Shown here piece after piece: positions 16,615 through 26,730 of a stretch of 64,000 nucleotides of DNA; the first letter of the stretch is position 1, and every line of letters begins with the position of its first letter. The notes under the pieces were generated by a model. It was not told the origin of the DNA, made no database searches, and saw only the letters and a program-made list of their open reading frames with translations. This DNA comes from an uncultured Phycisphaerales bacterium (lineage in GTDB: Bacteria; Planctomycetota; Phycisphaerae; Phycisphaerales; SM1A02), in NCBI GenBank assembly GCA_905480395.1, contig CAJQQE010000032.1, positions 40,999-104,998 of the forward strand. The letters run 5' to 3'. Position numbers and translations under genes: made by a program.

Positions 16615-18597
16615 TCAATCGAGAATGCGAAGGGCGGCGGCGGTGTCGTCGATCAGCGGTGTCGCGGAGAGTGGTCCGCCGACTGCGGAACGCATCCACG
16701 CATCCGGAGTGACGCGGCCGATGGAACAGATCCGCTTGGTCTCTGCCGCAAGGTCCTTCCCTTGCATGTGACTTCGGATCTGATGGCTGATGGTTCGACC
16801 GATGGCGTAGTCGGGAAGGTAGAGGGGATGGCCGAGCATGTGCTGATAGGCCCCGAGGATGTGATACGGGTCATCGCCGAAATGCGCCTGGAAGAACTCA
16901 GCCCAGACTTCGCGAGCGTTTCGAAGCAGGTTCTCCCGAATGCCCTCTGGGGTGCACGCGTCACCCGCTTCGTAGATCCATCGCCAGGTGCGAAGCTCGA
17001 CGAGGCTTGGCCCCGCAATCTGACACGCCATCAGCATCGAAGCGATGGTCTCCTCGTGGTAGGCACGTTCCGCTTCCGCCACGTCCTCGATACCGAGCGC
17101 CCGCTTGGCGAGCGACTGATAGAGAAACGCGAACGCCTCGGTGCACGCCGTGTTCGGGACGCCCCGAAGTGCCGTTCGGGGAACAAAGAACGTCGAACAG
17201 AGTTGCTCCAGATTGTGTCCGAGTTCGTGCATGCCGGTATCGAATCCGTCCCAACCCAGTTGGTCCTTCAGGCGGTTGGTGCGAAGCCAGGCGCCGTACT
17301 CGGCGAGTTGGGGTCGCATGGCGTGGCCCGAGCCTCGGGCGATCTCGACGCGAACCCTTGATCCCAGGAACTCCGCATCATCGTCCGGCCATCCAAGGCC
17401 TCGAAGAATCTCCGGCAGCTTGGCCTGAAACTCAACCTCATCCCGACAGAGCCGACTGACTTCGGCATTCATTTCGTCGGCGTCACGAGTCTCGAAGAGA
17501 TCATCGAAGTAGATGTCATGAGCCTCCAGAGGTCTTCCGAGGCGTTTCGAGACGAGGGCGGCAAGGTCCTCTCGGACGGGTGCCGCCAGAAGATCAACGA
17601 GGAGCTGCTCGACTTCCTGTTCGGGGATCTCCCGTTCGAGACCGAACTTGCGATCGATGGCGCTGGGATGGTCTGGATGATGCTCGTCGAGCGCGCGGGC
17701 GATTCGAACGTTGTTCATCCAGTGTTCGTATCGGACCAGATCAAGCACCGGGCCGGGATCAGTGCCGCCGATGGTGTTCGTTGCGGGATTCCAGTCCTCG
17801 GTGGAGGTTCGATCCATGATCGCGAGGGGGAGCGTGCCGTCAATGTGACGGCCCATCACCCAGGAGAGCGCCCGCTGCTTGTGGAGTCCGTCAGGGTCGT
17901 TGTAGCCGCCCTTCATCTCCTCGCGGATGAGCCAGTGGGCGAGCAGTGCTCGATCCGACTCGAACCAACGTCGACCGGTGGTGTCCGTCATCGTTCCGAC
18001 CGGGACGTGGAAGTTCGACACCCAGTGATAACTCTTGAAATGAAGGTCGCGGGCGAGATCGGCAACCTTCTTTGGTATCCGAGGGCCGAAGGAGCCAGCG
18101 ATCCGAGCTTCAGCCCATCGGGCGGCGTCCCACTCGCTGCCCTTGGTCAGCATGTCATCCAGCGTCGACTTCTCGAAGTTGAGAAGCGTGATGAAGGCGA
18201 TCTTCTGATCGTAAAATTGTTCCGACAGATCGGGGGCAGGGTCGAAGGTCGCGAACGCCGAGTCGGTCTCCGGGAGGGAATCGCCGACCAGATCACTCCA
18301 ACGCCGCAGATTCCGACGCATTTCGTACAGATGGCCGCGAACCTGTTCGAGCACCGTCTCCAAGCGATCAAGGAGTTTGGTTCGGTCCTCGGGGGTGGCG
18401 GCGAAGTGATCCAAGCAGAATTGAGCAAAGGCCGACGCGTCGCCATCCGAGTCCCGCCAGAGCACCGCACATTGGTGAATACCGCGGGCGGCGTGAACGC
18501 GACAGTTCTCGCCGTGGAGGGTCACGATGCCGTCAACGGCGTGGGAGAGGTTCTGAGGGGTCAAGAAGGATGTGGTGGGGGTGTCAAGCGTGGTCAT
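16615..18597 (-). CDS. Putative zinc metallopeptidase (HExxH gluzincin)
   Basis: A 660-residue protein without signal peptide or membrane segment. The zinc motif is GMHELGHNLEQ with His457, Glu458 and His461. A likely third ligand is Glu487 in NTACTEAFAF, 26 residues later, the gluzincin arrangement seen in the M2/M3 peptidase superfamilies. The long helical N-terminal region and the C-terminal helix-rich stretch fit such oligopeptidases, but I cannot assign a named family. The substrate is unknown. The ATG at 18597 follows TACTAT by seven bases, so the mRNA is probably leaderless. Its promoter overlaps that of the divergent BamE-like gene. Confidence 0.7.
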   Translation of the reverse strand: MTTLDTPTTSFLTPQNLSHAVDGIVTLHGENCRVHAARGIHQCAVLWRDSDGDASAFAQFCLDHFAATPEDRTKLLDRLETVLEQVRGHLYEMRRNLRRWSDLVGDSLPETDSAFATFDPAPDLSEQFYDQKIAFITLLNFEKSTLDDMLTKGSEWDAARWAEARIAGSFGPRIPKKVADLARDLHFKSYHWVSNFHVPVGTMTDTTGRRWFESDRALLAHWLIREEMKGGYNDPDGLHKQRALSWVMGRHIDGTLPLAIMDRTSTEDWNPATNTIGGTDPGPVLDLVRYEHWMNNVRIARALDEHHPDHPSAIDRKFGLEREIPEQEVEQLLVDLLAAPVREDLAALVSKRLGRPLEAHDIYFDDLFETRDADEMNAEVSRLCRDEVEFQAKLPEILRGLGWPDDDAEFLGSRVRVEIARGSGHAMRPQLAEYGAWLRTNRLKDQLGWDGFDTGMHELGHNLEQLCSTFFVPRTALRGVPNTACTEAFAFLYQSLAKRALGIEDVAEAERAYHEETIASMLMACQIAGPSLVELRTWRWIYEAGDACTPEGIRENLLRNAREVWAEFFQAHFGDDPYHILGAYQHMLGHPLYLPDYAIGRTISHQIRSHMQGKDLAAETKRICSIGRVTPDAWMRSAVGGPLSATPLIDDTAAALRILD

Positions 18598-18604
18598 GGT
18601 GCAG

Positions 18605-18610
18605 ATAGTA
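18605..18610 (-). promoter_or_regulatory. -10 box (TACTAT) for the HExxH peptidase gene
   Basis: On the minus strand TACTAT is followed by CTGCACC and ATG. A second -10 box for the opposite gene lies twelve bases away. Confidence 0.5.
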
Positions 18611-18622
18611 GCGATGATCGGC

Positions 18623-18628
18623 TACTCT
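18623..18628 (+). promoter_or_regulatory. -10 box (TACTCT) for the BamE-like lipoprotein gene
   Basis: TACTCT is followed by CCGGCG and the ATG at 18635. There is no Shine-Dalgarno sequence. The two divergent start codons are only 37 bases apart, so the promoters must share DNA. Confidence 0.5.
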
Positions 18629-18634
18629 CCGGCG

Positions 18635-19057
18635 ATGAACAAGAAACCCTCGATCGGCGCCCGGTTTGGTTCGCTGGTTGTCTGGAGCCTCGGGTTCGTC
18701 GGGTGCGCGACGCCGGCGCAACAGGGTTTCGACGAGGTCGCCCCGGGGATGACCCGCGAGGAGGTTCAGATCGAACTTGGGGAGCCCTCGGTTCGAATCC
18801 CGCCGCGGTTTGATGAGCAAGGCGTGCTGCTTGACGGCGGTCGCTGGCAGTATGCCGACAATCTCAGTTCGTTGGCGAATGCGGCGGCGTTTCCCGATTT
18901 TGTGCCGGATCGTGTCTGGGTCATCTGGTTCGATGTTCACGGCGTCGTGCAGCGAACACGGCGGCCGATTCGGGTCGAAGACGGCACTGGTGAGCAGAAT
19001 GATGATGGTGGCGGGACACCGCTGTTTCCACCAACCCTTCCATCTCGCGGGCGGTAG
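18635..19057 (+). CDS. Small lipoprotein with BamE/SmpA-like domain
   Basis: A 140-residue protein. A short basic N-terminus is followed by a hydrophobic run ending GFVGC, a lipobox. The mature part has EVAPGMTREEVQIELGEPS, the helix typical of the SmpA/OmlA (BamE) fold, and later RWQYADN and VWVIWFDVHGVV strands. BamE helps insert outer-membrane proteins. Small lipoproteins with this fold are diverse, so a BAM role is only a possibility. The start at 18635 is chosen because a -10 box lies six bases before it. The tail is Gly/Asp-rich. Confidence 0.65.
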   Translation: MNKKPSIGARFGSLVVWSLGFVGCATPAQQGFDEVAPGMTREEVQIELGEPSVRIPPRFDEQGVLLDGGRWQYADNLSSLANAAAFPDFVPDRVWVIWFDVHGVVQRTRRPIRVEDGTGEQNDDGGGTPLFPPTLPSRGR

Positions 19058-19183
19058 CGTCGATTTGACGCTCACCCTGTAGGTTGCCAAAGCAGATCCG
19101 AAAGTCGTTCTCAGGGCGGATGCGACTTCAACGCTGAACGTGGGCGGAGGCCAACCGATGTCTTTCTTGAGACGTCAAAAAAA

Positions 19184-19215
19184 GGACCGGCGAATGTCCT
19201 TTGACATTCGCCGGT
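19184..19215 (-). terminator. Intrinsic terminator for atpD
   Basis: ACCGGCGAATGTC (19186-19198) pairs perfectly with GACATTCGCCGGT (19203-19215) around a 4-base loop. On the minus strand the hairpin is followed by a seven-T run, directly downstream of atpD. Confidence 0.9.
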
Positions 19216-19252
19216 CTTGGATTCTCTTCGTCGATCCGATCGGTGCTCAGAA

Positions 19253-20701
<1,449 letters not shown>

Positions 20702-20831
20702 TCAAACTCCCTGAGGTGGCGAGGGGGTGATGATCGTCCCAATCGACGTTGTGCCGAAAGGGGAAAAGGGCGAAATCAGAACCCATCGACCAAGCTACGC
20801 AAGCCTTGGAAAGAGGTTTCCTGAGCCGCGG

Positions 20832-20860
20832 AGAATACCCGCCCGCAGCCTACTCCTCAA
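20832..20860 (-). promoter_or_regulatory. atpD: Sigma-70-type promoter for atpD
   Basis: On the minus strand TTGAGG (20855-20860) and TATTCT (20832-20837) are separated by 17 bases. The predicted start leaves a leader of about 130 bases before atpD. The rest of 20696-20986 shows no gene. Confidence 0.6.
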
Positions 20861-20986
20861 CCTTTCAGGGGAAAGAAGCGGGCTTCTCTGAGGTGGATTC
20901 TGGTGGTTTGAGCGATTGAGAAGGAAAGATCGACGAAGACCGGGTCGCTGCGAACGCCGTTTGGCCATTGCAGGGCGGGGGGCGGA

Positions 20987-21343
20987 TCAGGCCTTGAGAT
21001 CGAGGTTGCGGCCCAGTTCAACGCGGGTGGCCGCCTCAAGCCGGTCAGCATTGCGGGAGTACAGGTGCAGGCCGCCAGCGCGGGGTGGTTCCGGTCGGGG
21101 CGGCGCCACAGACGCCGGATCACCATCGAAGCCTGTTCCGCGATTGATGTCGCTTCGGACGACGCCCGCGACGAGTCTTCGCAGCTCTGTGGCGGTGTCG
21201 CTTGTCGTGTCGAGGCGATCCACGATCTCGGGTCGGATGTTGGGCGTGTGACCCGGCAGCGCGGTGGCGGGTTGGGCCGGTCGAGGCTGGCCGACGCCGT
21301 AGGCGGAAGCAGCATTGAAGGGGATGGGACCTCGCACGTTCAT
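20987..21343 (-). CDS. Small hypothetical protein
   Basis: A 118-residue protein of unknown function. It is Pro/Arg-rich in the middle and lacks signal peptide or membrane segment. The C-terminal half ends HLYSRNADRLEAATRVELGRNLD, an amphipathic segment that looks conserved rather than random. The N-terminus (MNVRGPIPFNAASAYG) is also ordered in character. TATACT lies seven bases before the ATG with no Shine-Dalgarno, so the mRNA is probably leaderless. Codon use resembles its neighbours. A DNA- or protein-binding adaptor role is a guess only. Confidence 0.6.
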   Translation of the reverse strand: MNVRGPIPFNAASAYGVGQPRPAQPATALPGHTPNIRPEIVDRLDTTSDTATELRRLVAGVVRSDINRGTGFDGDPASVAPPRPEPPRAGGLHLYSRNADRLEAATRVELGRNLDLKA

Positions 21344-21350
21344 GGTCAGG

Positions 21351-21356
21351 AGTATA
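21351..21356 (-). promoter_or_regulatory. -10 box (TATACT) seven bases before the small hypothetical gene
   Basis: On the minus strand TATACT, CCTGACC, ATG follow one another. This is the closest match to the -10 consensus among the leaderless candidates. Confidence 0.55.
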
Positions 21357-21423
21357 CGAGCGAGTCTGATGGGCGTTTGGGTCCTCCGAGGTTATCTCTG
21401 ACCTCGGTGAGCACATCGCGGAT

Positions 21424-22602
21424 TCAAGGCGGGGACGGCGACTTCTCAAGGGTCCCACCATGGCCGAATGCCCTGGCCTCGGGGTTGGTGGTCCGAGTCG
21501 TGCGTGGGATCAACCCTGGATCGACGTCTACCACTTGTGGTGCGGCATCCACCGGAAATCCCCCAAGCCATTCGATCGCGGCGGGCATTTCTGCGGCCCA
21601 CCAGAGATTTCGGCCCATTTGAAAATCGCCTTCGGGTTGATCATCGATCACGAATCGCTTCAGGCCATTGACCATCCACCAGATCAGGTTGTCTTGAATT
21701 CGAATTCCCGAGGCCGGCGGCCAACCGGCTCGAACCGAACGAAGTTCGAACGTGGCGGTTTTTGGTTCGACGATCGTGCAGTGGCCGACCAAGACGTCGG
21801 TGGCGGATGCAAAGGTAAACGGAATCGCCACCCGCTCAATGACGCATCGCTCGATGCGCACGTTCTGGGCGGCCGCCATCGGAACGGTCTCGTCCTCGGA
21901 CGCGGGTCGTGGTGATGTCACCATGCCGATGGCCACGCCAGATCCGCCGATACTCAAAATAGATGACTCGAGGATTTGAAGGCCATCGACCGCGTCGTTG
22001 ACTCGAATGCCGATGGCCGCCCTTTGGTCGCCTTGAATCGTCAGTTTTCGAATCTCGATGTTGCGAGCGTCCCGAATCTGGATGGCGGCCCGACTCCAAA
22101 GATCGACTTTGGCATTGAGGATTTGAATGCCCTCGACGCCCTCCAGATCGACGCCGACTCTGGTGAGGTTTCCCGGCCTCGGGATGACGTAAATGTTGGC
22201 AAGAACAATCGATCGGCTTGGCCCCGCCTCGCCCCGCTCCAATCGGATCCCGCCGGACTGGCCGGCCATCACCATGACGGTTGAGACGTTGATGTGGCGG
22301 CCGCCACGAATGATCATTCCCCACGCGTCACCAACCACGGTCGCTGGTTGGCTGGGGTCGACCGAGGAGATGGCGATTGGCTGTGCCTCGGTTCCTTGGT
22401 ACTTGAGGACTGGAAGTTGCTTGTAGAACCCGGGGGCAAGGAAGATCCGGTCGCCCGGTGCGACCGCGGAAGGTTCCGGCCAAGAATCTGTTGGGGCAAG
22501 GACGTGGTCGACACCCATCGCGGCGTGAACCCAGAGCAGCGCGGCCATCATGAAAAATGTTCGCAGGCCACTGGTCAGGGATGTTCGATGGCGGGGCTTC
22601 AT
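21424..22602 (-). CDS. Secreted right-handed beta-helix protein
   Basis: A 392-residue protein from the ATG at 22602. A signal peptide (SGLRTFFMMAALLWVHAAMG) is followed by DRIFLAPGFYKQLPVLKYQGT and a series of about 22-residue rungs such as IVLANIYVIP, IQILNAKVDL, IQIRDARNIEIRKLTI, VRIERCVIERV and VLVGHCTIVE. This pattern is that of pectin-lyase-like parallel beta-helices, which often bind or cleave polysaccharides. No catalytic residues of a named lyase family can be assigned. An alternative ATG at 22629 would lengthen the N-terminus. It is 47 bases downstream of manA. Confidence 0.7.
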   Translation of the reverse strand: MKPRHRTSLTSGLRTFFMMAALLWVHAAMGVDHVLAPTDSWPEPSAVAPGDRIFLAPGFYKQLPVLKYQGTEAQPIAISSVDPSQPATVVGDAWGMIIRGGRHINVSTVMVMAGQSGGIRLERGEAGPSRSIVLANIYVIPRPGNLTRVGVDLEGVEGIQILNAKVDLWSRAAIQIRDARNIEIRKLTIQGDQRAAIGIRVNDAVDGLQILESSILSIGGSGVAIGMVTSPRPASEDETVPMAAAQNVRIERCVIERVAIPFTFASATDVLVGHCTIVEPKTATFELRSVRAGWPPASGIRIQDNLIWWMVNGLKRFVIDDQPEGDFQMGRNLWWAAEMPAAIEWLGGFPVDAAPQVVDVDPGLIPRTTRTTNPEARAFGHGGTLEKSPSPP

Positions 22603-22649
22603 GGGGCGCGGGGTGCTCTCAAGAATCATTGGCACAGTCTGGCCACGAT

Positions 22650-23678
22650 TTAGGCAAGCATGATGCCGGGTCGGCATGGAACATCAATCTGCAGAAGCGA
22701 AATCGTTGAATCAGTCCAAAGTCTTGGTTGGTCGCATGATGCTGGGACAAGGACCGTATCGCCACCGTTGAGTCGGGTCTCGTTGTGTGATGCATCTACG
22801 ACGCATCCGGTGCCCTCGGTGGCGAGGAGTACGAGCGGTGTGGAGCCGATCGTGATGGCGTGGGAACCGGGATCAAACTCGACGTGATCGATGACAAAGT
22901 CGGGCGTGAGGCAGAGGCGGCGTCGCCGACAGCCCCGCGTCTCGACCGCGGGAATCTCGTTCAGCCGAGTGATGGCGGTCATGCCATCGTCCTGAGCGGC
23001 GCCAAATTTCATGCACGCCATCGCCTGGTCGAGATGCAGCGGCCTCCCGGAGTCATGGCGATCCCAGTCCCAGACTCGAAATGTCGTATCACTCGGGGTC
23101 TGGACCTCAGCCACCAGTACGCCCGCGCCCAGGGCGTGGCAGACTCCACTGGGGAGCCGGATGCAGTCGCCGCGGCGAACCGGAATACGGATGAGATGCT
23201 CAAGGATCGGGCCAGATGATCGGGCGATCTCGTAAAACTCCTTCGCAGAAAGCGAAGGATCGATCCCGCGGTAGATCACCGCGTCGGTATCGGCTTCGAG
23301 GACAAACCACGCTTCATTCTTGATGGATGTTTCAGGATGACGCTCGGCGTAGGCAGCATCCGGGTGGACTTGGACCGAAAGGTTCTGTCGGGCGTCCAAG
23401 AGCTTGATGAGCAGCGGGAAACTCGTCGTCGTGGTCGCGACGGCGCCCAAGACCGCAGCCGGATCACGTTGAATGAGATCATGCAGGAGGAGACGGTTGA
23501 GTGGGCCGCCAGTGATCGAGGAGCGGCCGAGATCAATCATCGCCGGGAGGTCGGCGAGATCCCACGACTCACCGATGGTCTCCGACGCGTCGAACTGCCG
23601 TCCGAATCGCTGGAGGCGATTGCCACCCCAGGCTCGGGGCTTCAGGATCGGATCAAAGCGGAGTGGGGGAAGGCTCAT
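22650..23678 (-). CDS. manA: Mannose-6-phosphate isomerase, class I
   Basis: Interconverts mannose 6-phosphate and fructose 6-phosphate using zinc. The ATG at 23678 gives 342 residues, the size of the short bacterial form. Signatures are KPRAWGGNRLQRF, LIKLLDARQNLSVQVHPDAAYA (zinc ligands around QVHPD), CIRLPSGVCHALGAGVLVAEVQTPSDTTFRVWDWDR and a C-terminal cupin-like strand set. The frame is open upstream, but the segment before MSLPPLRF is not family-like. The product can feed GDP-mannose or heptose precursors for envelope sugars. The gene is followed closely by the beta-helix gene. Confidence 0.88.
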   Translation of the reverse strand: MSLPPLRFDPILKPRAWGGNRLQRFGRQFDASETIGESWDLADLPAMIDLGRSSITGGPLNRLLLHDLIQRDPAAVLGAVATTTTSFPLLIKLLDARQNLSVQVHPDAAYAERHPETSIKNEAWFVLEADTDAVIYRGIDPSLSAKEFYEIARSSGPILEHLIRIPVRRGDCIRLPSGVCHALGAGVLVAEVQTPSDTTFRVWDWDRHDSGRPLHLDQAMACMKFGAAQDDGMTAITRLNEIPAVETRGCRRRRLCLTPDFVIDHVEFDPGSHAITIGSTPLVLLATEGTGCVVDASHNETRLNGGDTVLVPASCDQPRLWTDSTISLLQIDVPCRPGIMLA

Positions 23679-23788
23679 GCGTCTGTGGATCCTCAATGTG
23701 ACTTGAAGCCTGCTGCCAAGACCCGAAAGCGACAAGTCGGATGCGTGGAATGGAAGAAACGCCGTTCCAGAATCGCAGGCCGTTTTGA

Positions 23789-24268
23789 TCAGACCTGCAT
23801 GCCGGTCACGGTCACTTCAAAGACCAGGTTTTCTTTCACAAATCCTTGGCACTTGCTGATGAATCGCCGTCGATTCCGGGTCACGCTCTGGGCGAGGAGA
23901 ATCAGTCGGTCTCCGGGGACGACCTGGCCTCGAAAGGCACATTCATCGCATCGGGTGAAGCCCAGAAACCCGGTTGCTTCCGGGGGAGCGCCTTTGATGT
24001 GGATGAAACTCGAAAGTTGGGCGGCCGATTCAATCATCAGAACCCCAGGAAGCAGTGGCCTTCCTGGAATATGGCCGGGCACCCAGAACTCATCGTCCCG
24101 AACGTCTCGCCAACCGACACCCTGTGCGTAGTCATCCGTCCAAGATGCCACGCCGTTGATCTGAATCATCTCACCACGATGCGGATTGATCTTCTTGACC
24201 GCCTCAACATCTGCCATCGGGCGGTCAAAGTCGGTGTTCGAATAATCAAAGAGCGGTTCAGCTGGCAC
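23789..24268 (-). CDS. FabZ-like 3-hydroxyacyl-ACP dehydratase
   Basis: A 159-residue single hot-dog domain. The motif GHIPGRPLLPGVLMIESAAQL matches the FabZ pattern GHFPGxPxxPGVLxxE and supplies the catalytic His and Glu. FLGFTRCDECAFRGQVVPGDRL corresponds to the second conserved strand pair. FabZ removes water from 3-hydroxyacyl-ACP during fatty acid elongation. This copy starts later (FDYSNTDFDRP) and is more divergent than typical FabZ, so it may serve a specialised acyl chain. The start is GTG at 24268 with AGGA seven bases upstream. Confidence 0.78.
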   Translation of the reverse strand: MPAEPLFDYSNTDFDRPMADVEAVKKINPHRGEMIQINGVASWTDDYAQGVGWRDVRDDEFWVPGHIPGRPLLPGVLMIESAAQLSSFIHIKGAPPEATGFLGFTRCDECAFRGQVVPGDRLILLAQSVTRNRRRFISKCQGFVKENLVFEVTVTGMQV

Positions 24269-24389
24269 GGGCGTGTTCCTGTGGTGGGGCTGGTAGAGAG
24301 ACTTCCCAGAGTTGCTGAGACTTTAGTCGATCAATGGTCGGTACGGCGCCATGCCAGTTTGGGGGCCAGCGCGACTGAAGATCTGAACG

Positions 24390-24426
24390 AAAACAACGCC
24401 GCCGCCTCGATGAGGCGGCGGCGTTG
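24390..24426 (-). terminator. Intrinsic terminator for the H1-like gene
   Basis: CAACGCCGCCGCCTC (24394-24408) pairs perfectly with GAGGCGGCGGCGTTG (24412-24426) around a 3-base loop. On the minus strand it is followed by TTTTCG, just downstream of the small gene ending at 24470. Confidence 0.85.
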
Positions 24427-24469
24427 CTGTGATTCGTACTTCTTTCACAATCGACCCTGAGGACCAGGA

Positions 24470-24643
24470 TCAGTCTGTCTTCTGAGCTCCGAGGATATCG
24501 GCTCGAAGTTGCTTGGCGGCTTCCCGAACGTCCTGCATGGCTTTTCGGACACGGGTGCCCGCGGCCTTGTTGCCACCAGAGGCTTTCTGGACGTCATCTT
24601 GGCAAGAGTCAATGAGTTGCCGAAGGTGTTCGTAGGCTTGCAT
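24470..24643 (-). CDS. Histone H1-like small basic protein
   Basis: A 57-residue gene with a perfect AAGGAG eight bases before the ATG at 24643 and a strong terminator after its stop. The protein reads MQAYEHLRQLIDSCQDDVQK, then ASGGNKAAGTRVRKAMQDVR, then EAAKQLRADILGAQKTD. The GGNKAAGTRVRKAMQ core resembles the chlamydial histone H1-like Hc1 family and related short proteins of the PVC bacteria. Those proteins bind and compact DNA. This one lacks the long Lys/Ala tail of Hc1, and its charge is nearly balanced, so DNA binding is inferred, not shown. The strong ribosome site suggests high expression. Confidence 0.8.
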   Translation of the reverse strand: MQAYEHLRQLIDSCQDDVQKASGGNKAAGTRVRKAMQDVREAAKQLRADILGAQKTD

Positions 24644-24923
24644 TCGAAGCGCTCCTTACGTGCGGTGTTGAGCGGGCAGGATTCTCTTCGGAGGATCTCT
24701 GGCCAGCGTCAGGATCTATAGAATCAGAATACGAAGTCCATCGGCCAGATGCTTGATTCAAGATCAGTAAGCGGGGTTGAGTGTGGCTAATCTGGGCCCG
24801 CGGCGAAGTCAGTTTCGTGCCAATTTCGGAACATATCGTTGCTATTTCGACGAAATTAGCCATATTTTACCCAACATCGCTGCTGATAACTCTTTTTTTC
24901 ATTCGGCCTTTGTAGCGTTCGAT

Positions 24924-26396
24924 TCAGACTCTGAGATCAGCCTTGGAATCCAGATCCTCGGCGTATCGGGCGCGAATCGGATCCACCTCCGATGCCACGA
25001 AAGTATCCACCTGCTCCGGGGCGCGGCCGACGAATCGGGCGGGATCCATCAGATCATCGATGGGGATCGCGGCAAACTCTGGCGTTGATTTAAGTCGGTC
25101 GAGAAGGTCATTCTCGGCGCCTTCAGACTTGATCCGGCGGGCAGCCTCCATGCTGGCCGTCCTGATGACCTCATGCAGTGCCTGCCGGTCACCGCCCCTC
25201 CGGGTCGCTTCCAGCATGAGGTCTTCCGTCGCCATGAAGGGAAGCTCGGCTGCCAAGTGCGCCTCGACCACGCGATCGTTGACGATGAGTCCGCCAGCAA
25301 CATTTTCCATGATGTCGAGCGCCCCGTCGAGGGCGAGAAAAGCCTCTGGAATACTCAGGCGTCGGTTCGAGGAGTCGTCGAGCGTTCGTTCGAACCACTG
25401 CGTCGCGGCGGTATCGAGCCCGTTGCCCACGAGATTCATGACAAACCGCGAGAGACCGGTCGCGCGCTCGCAGCGCATGGGATTGCGCTTGTAGGCCATG
25501 GCGCTCGACCCGATCTGGTCCTTTTCGAAGGGTTCCTCGACCTCTTTGAGATTCGCAAGTAATCGGAGGTCGTTGCAGCACTTGTGAATCGCGGCGGCGG
25601 CCACCGCAAGGCCGTTCAGGAGCAACGCGTCCGCTAATCGAGGGTACGTCTGGCCGCTAACGGGCCACGTTTGATCCGCGGGCCAACCCAGCTTTGTGGC
25701 CACCAGCGCTTCGAGCGCGTCGACTTTTTTGGGATCACGATCAAACAGGCCGAGGAACGAGGCTTGAGTTCCCGTCGCGCCACGCATCCCTCGAAGCCGG
25801 AGGCCATCTCGGAGGCGTTCAACCTCGTGGAGCGAGATCACCAGATCCTGGATCCAGAGCGTCGCCCGCTTCCCGACGGTGGTGGGCTGAGCTGGCTGGT
25901 AATGGGTGAATCCAAGGGTCGCCAGCGATCGGTATCGCGTGGCAAACCCGCCAAATCGGTCGATCACCCTCGCGATTTTTGCGGCGATGAGGTCGAGCGC
26001 GTCTCTTTGAATGAGAATATCCGCGTTGCAGACCACGTCCTGGCTGGTGGCGCCAAGATGAATGATCCCGGCGGCGTTCGGCACGCGATCCCCGAAGGTG
26101 TGAACGTGTGCCATCACGTCGTGACGGAGTCGTGCTTCGTGCCTCGCGGCGGCTTCGAAATCGATGTCGTCGAGGGCGGCTCGCAGCCCTTCAATCTGGG
26201 CGGACTCGATCGGGAGTCCCAGATCTCGTTGGCTTTCCGCGAGCGCCAGCCAGATCCGACGCCAGTACCCGAATTTTCGACGACTGGAGAAAACACGCCG
26301 CATGTCGATTGAGGCGTTTCGAGCCTCTAATGGGGACCGATATCCGGCGTGGACGTCTGGAATCTCATGATTGTCAATAGATTGCGTCTTGTTCAT
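24924..26396 (-). CDS. purB: Adenylosuccinate lyase
   Basis: Catalyses two fumarate-releasing steps of purine synthesis. The 490-residue protein has the fumarase-superfamily signature GSSAMAYKRNPMRCE (mobile loop with the catalytic Ser), HLGATSQDVVCNAD and GFTHYQPAQPTTVGKR with the catalytic His. The length and the sequence around RNPMRCE and LDDSSNRRLSIPEAFL resemble the longer, human-type ADSL more than the short Bacillus form. The ATG is at 26396. The 280 bases downstream (24644-24923) carry no gene, only AT-rich sequence that probably includes the promoter of the H1-like gene. Confidence 0.95.
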   Translation of the reverse strand: MNKTQSIDNHEIPDVHAGYRSPLEARNASIDMRRVFSSRRKFGYWRRIWLALAESQRDLGLPIESAQIEGLRAALDDIDFEAAARHEARLRHDVMAHVHTFGDRVPNAAGIIHLGATSQDVVCNADILIQRDALDLIAAKIARVIDRFGGFATRYRSLATLGFTHYQPAQPTTVGKRATLWIQDLVISLHEVERLRDGLRLRGMRGATGTQASFLGLFDRDPKKVDALEALVATKLGWPADQTWPVSGQTYPRLADALLLNGLAVAAAAIHKCCNDLRLLANLKEVEEPFEKDQIGSSAMAYKRNPMRCERATGLSRFVMNLVGNGLDTAATQWFERTLDDSSNRRLSIPEAFLALDGALDIMENVAGGLIVNDRVVEAHLAAELPFMATEDLMLEATRRGGDRQALHEVIRTASMEAARRIKSEGAENDLLDRLKSTPEFAAIPIDDLMDPARFVGRAPEQVDTFVASEVDPIRARYAEDLDSKADLRV

Positions 26397-26730
26397 TCGT
26401 TTAGTCAGCAGGTTGCAACTAGTTTTGGGTGGGCGACGAATGGAATGCTACCGAGCCGGGGAAACCTCGTCCTTTCGTAGGCAAGGTTTCGGGATGAGGT
26501 CGTCCGCGAGTCGGGCGAGGAAGCCTTGGTTGGGGATGGACACGCTCAGGAGTCAGAGGACCTTTTCGTGGAATATTCTTGGATTTTTCGTGGTTCGGCG
26601 GGCTGGGATGAATCGATTTTTAGCCCCGTCCTGTCTGAGAAACCGGCGAAAAAGAGTCTCGATCAGGTATCCCCGCCTTACTTTCGGTCGTTTACGCAAG
26701 TCAGACAAATCAAGATCAGCGAGTTTCTTC
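26397..26730. other. Intergenic region between purB and the sigma factor gene
   Basis: A stretch of 334 bases between divergent genes. The plus-strand frame ahead of the sigma factor is open in part, but its content is not protein-like. Promoters for both genes must lie here, but I see no convincing -35/-10 pair, hairpin or RNA gene. Confidence 0.3.

Noticed and set aside
18775..18815. tRNA-like GGTTCGAATCCCGCC string
   Set aside because: It lies inside the BamE-like coding region and no cloverleaf can be formed with the upstream sequence.
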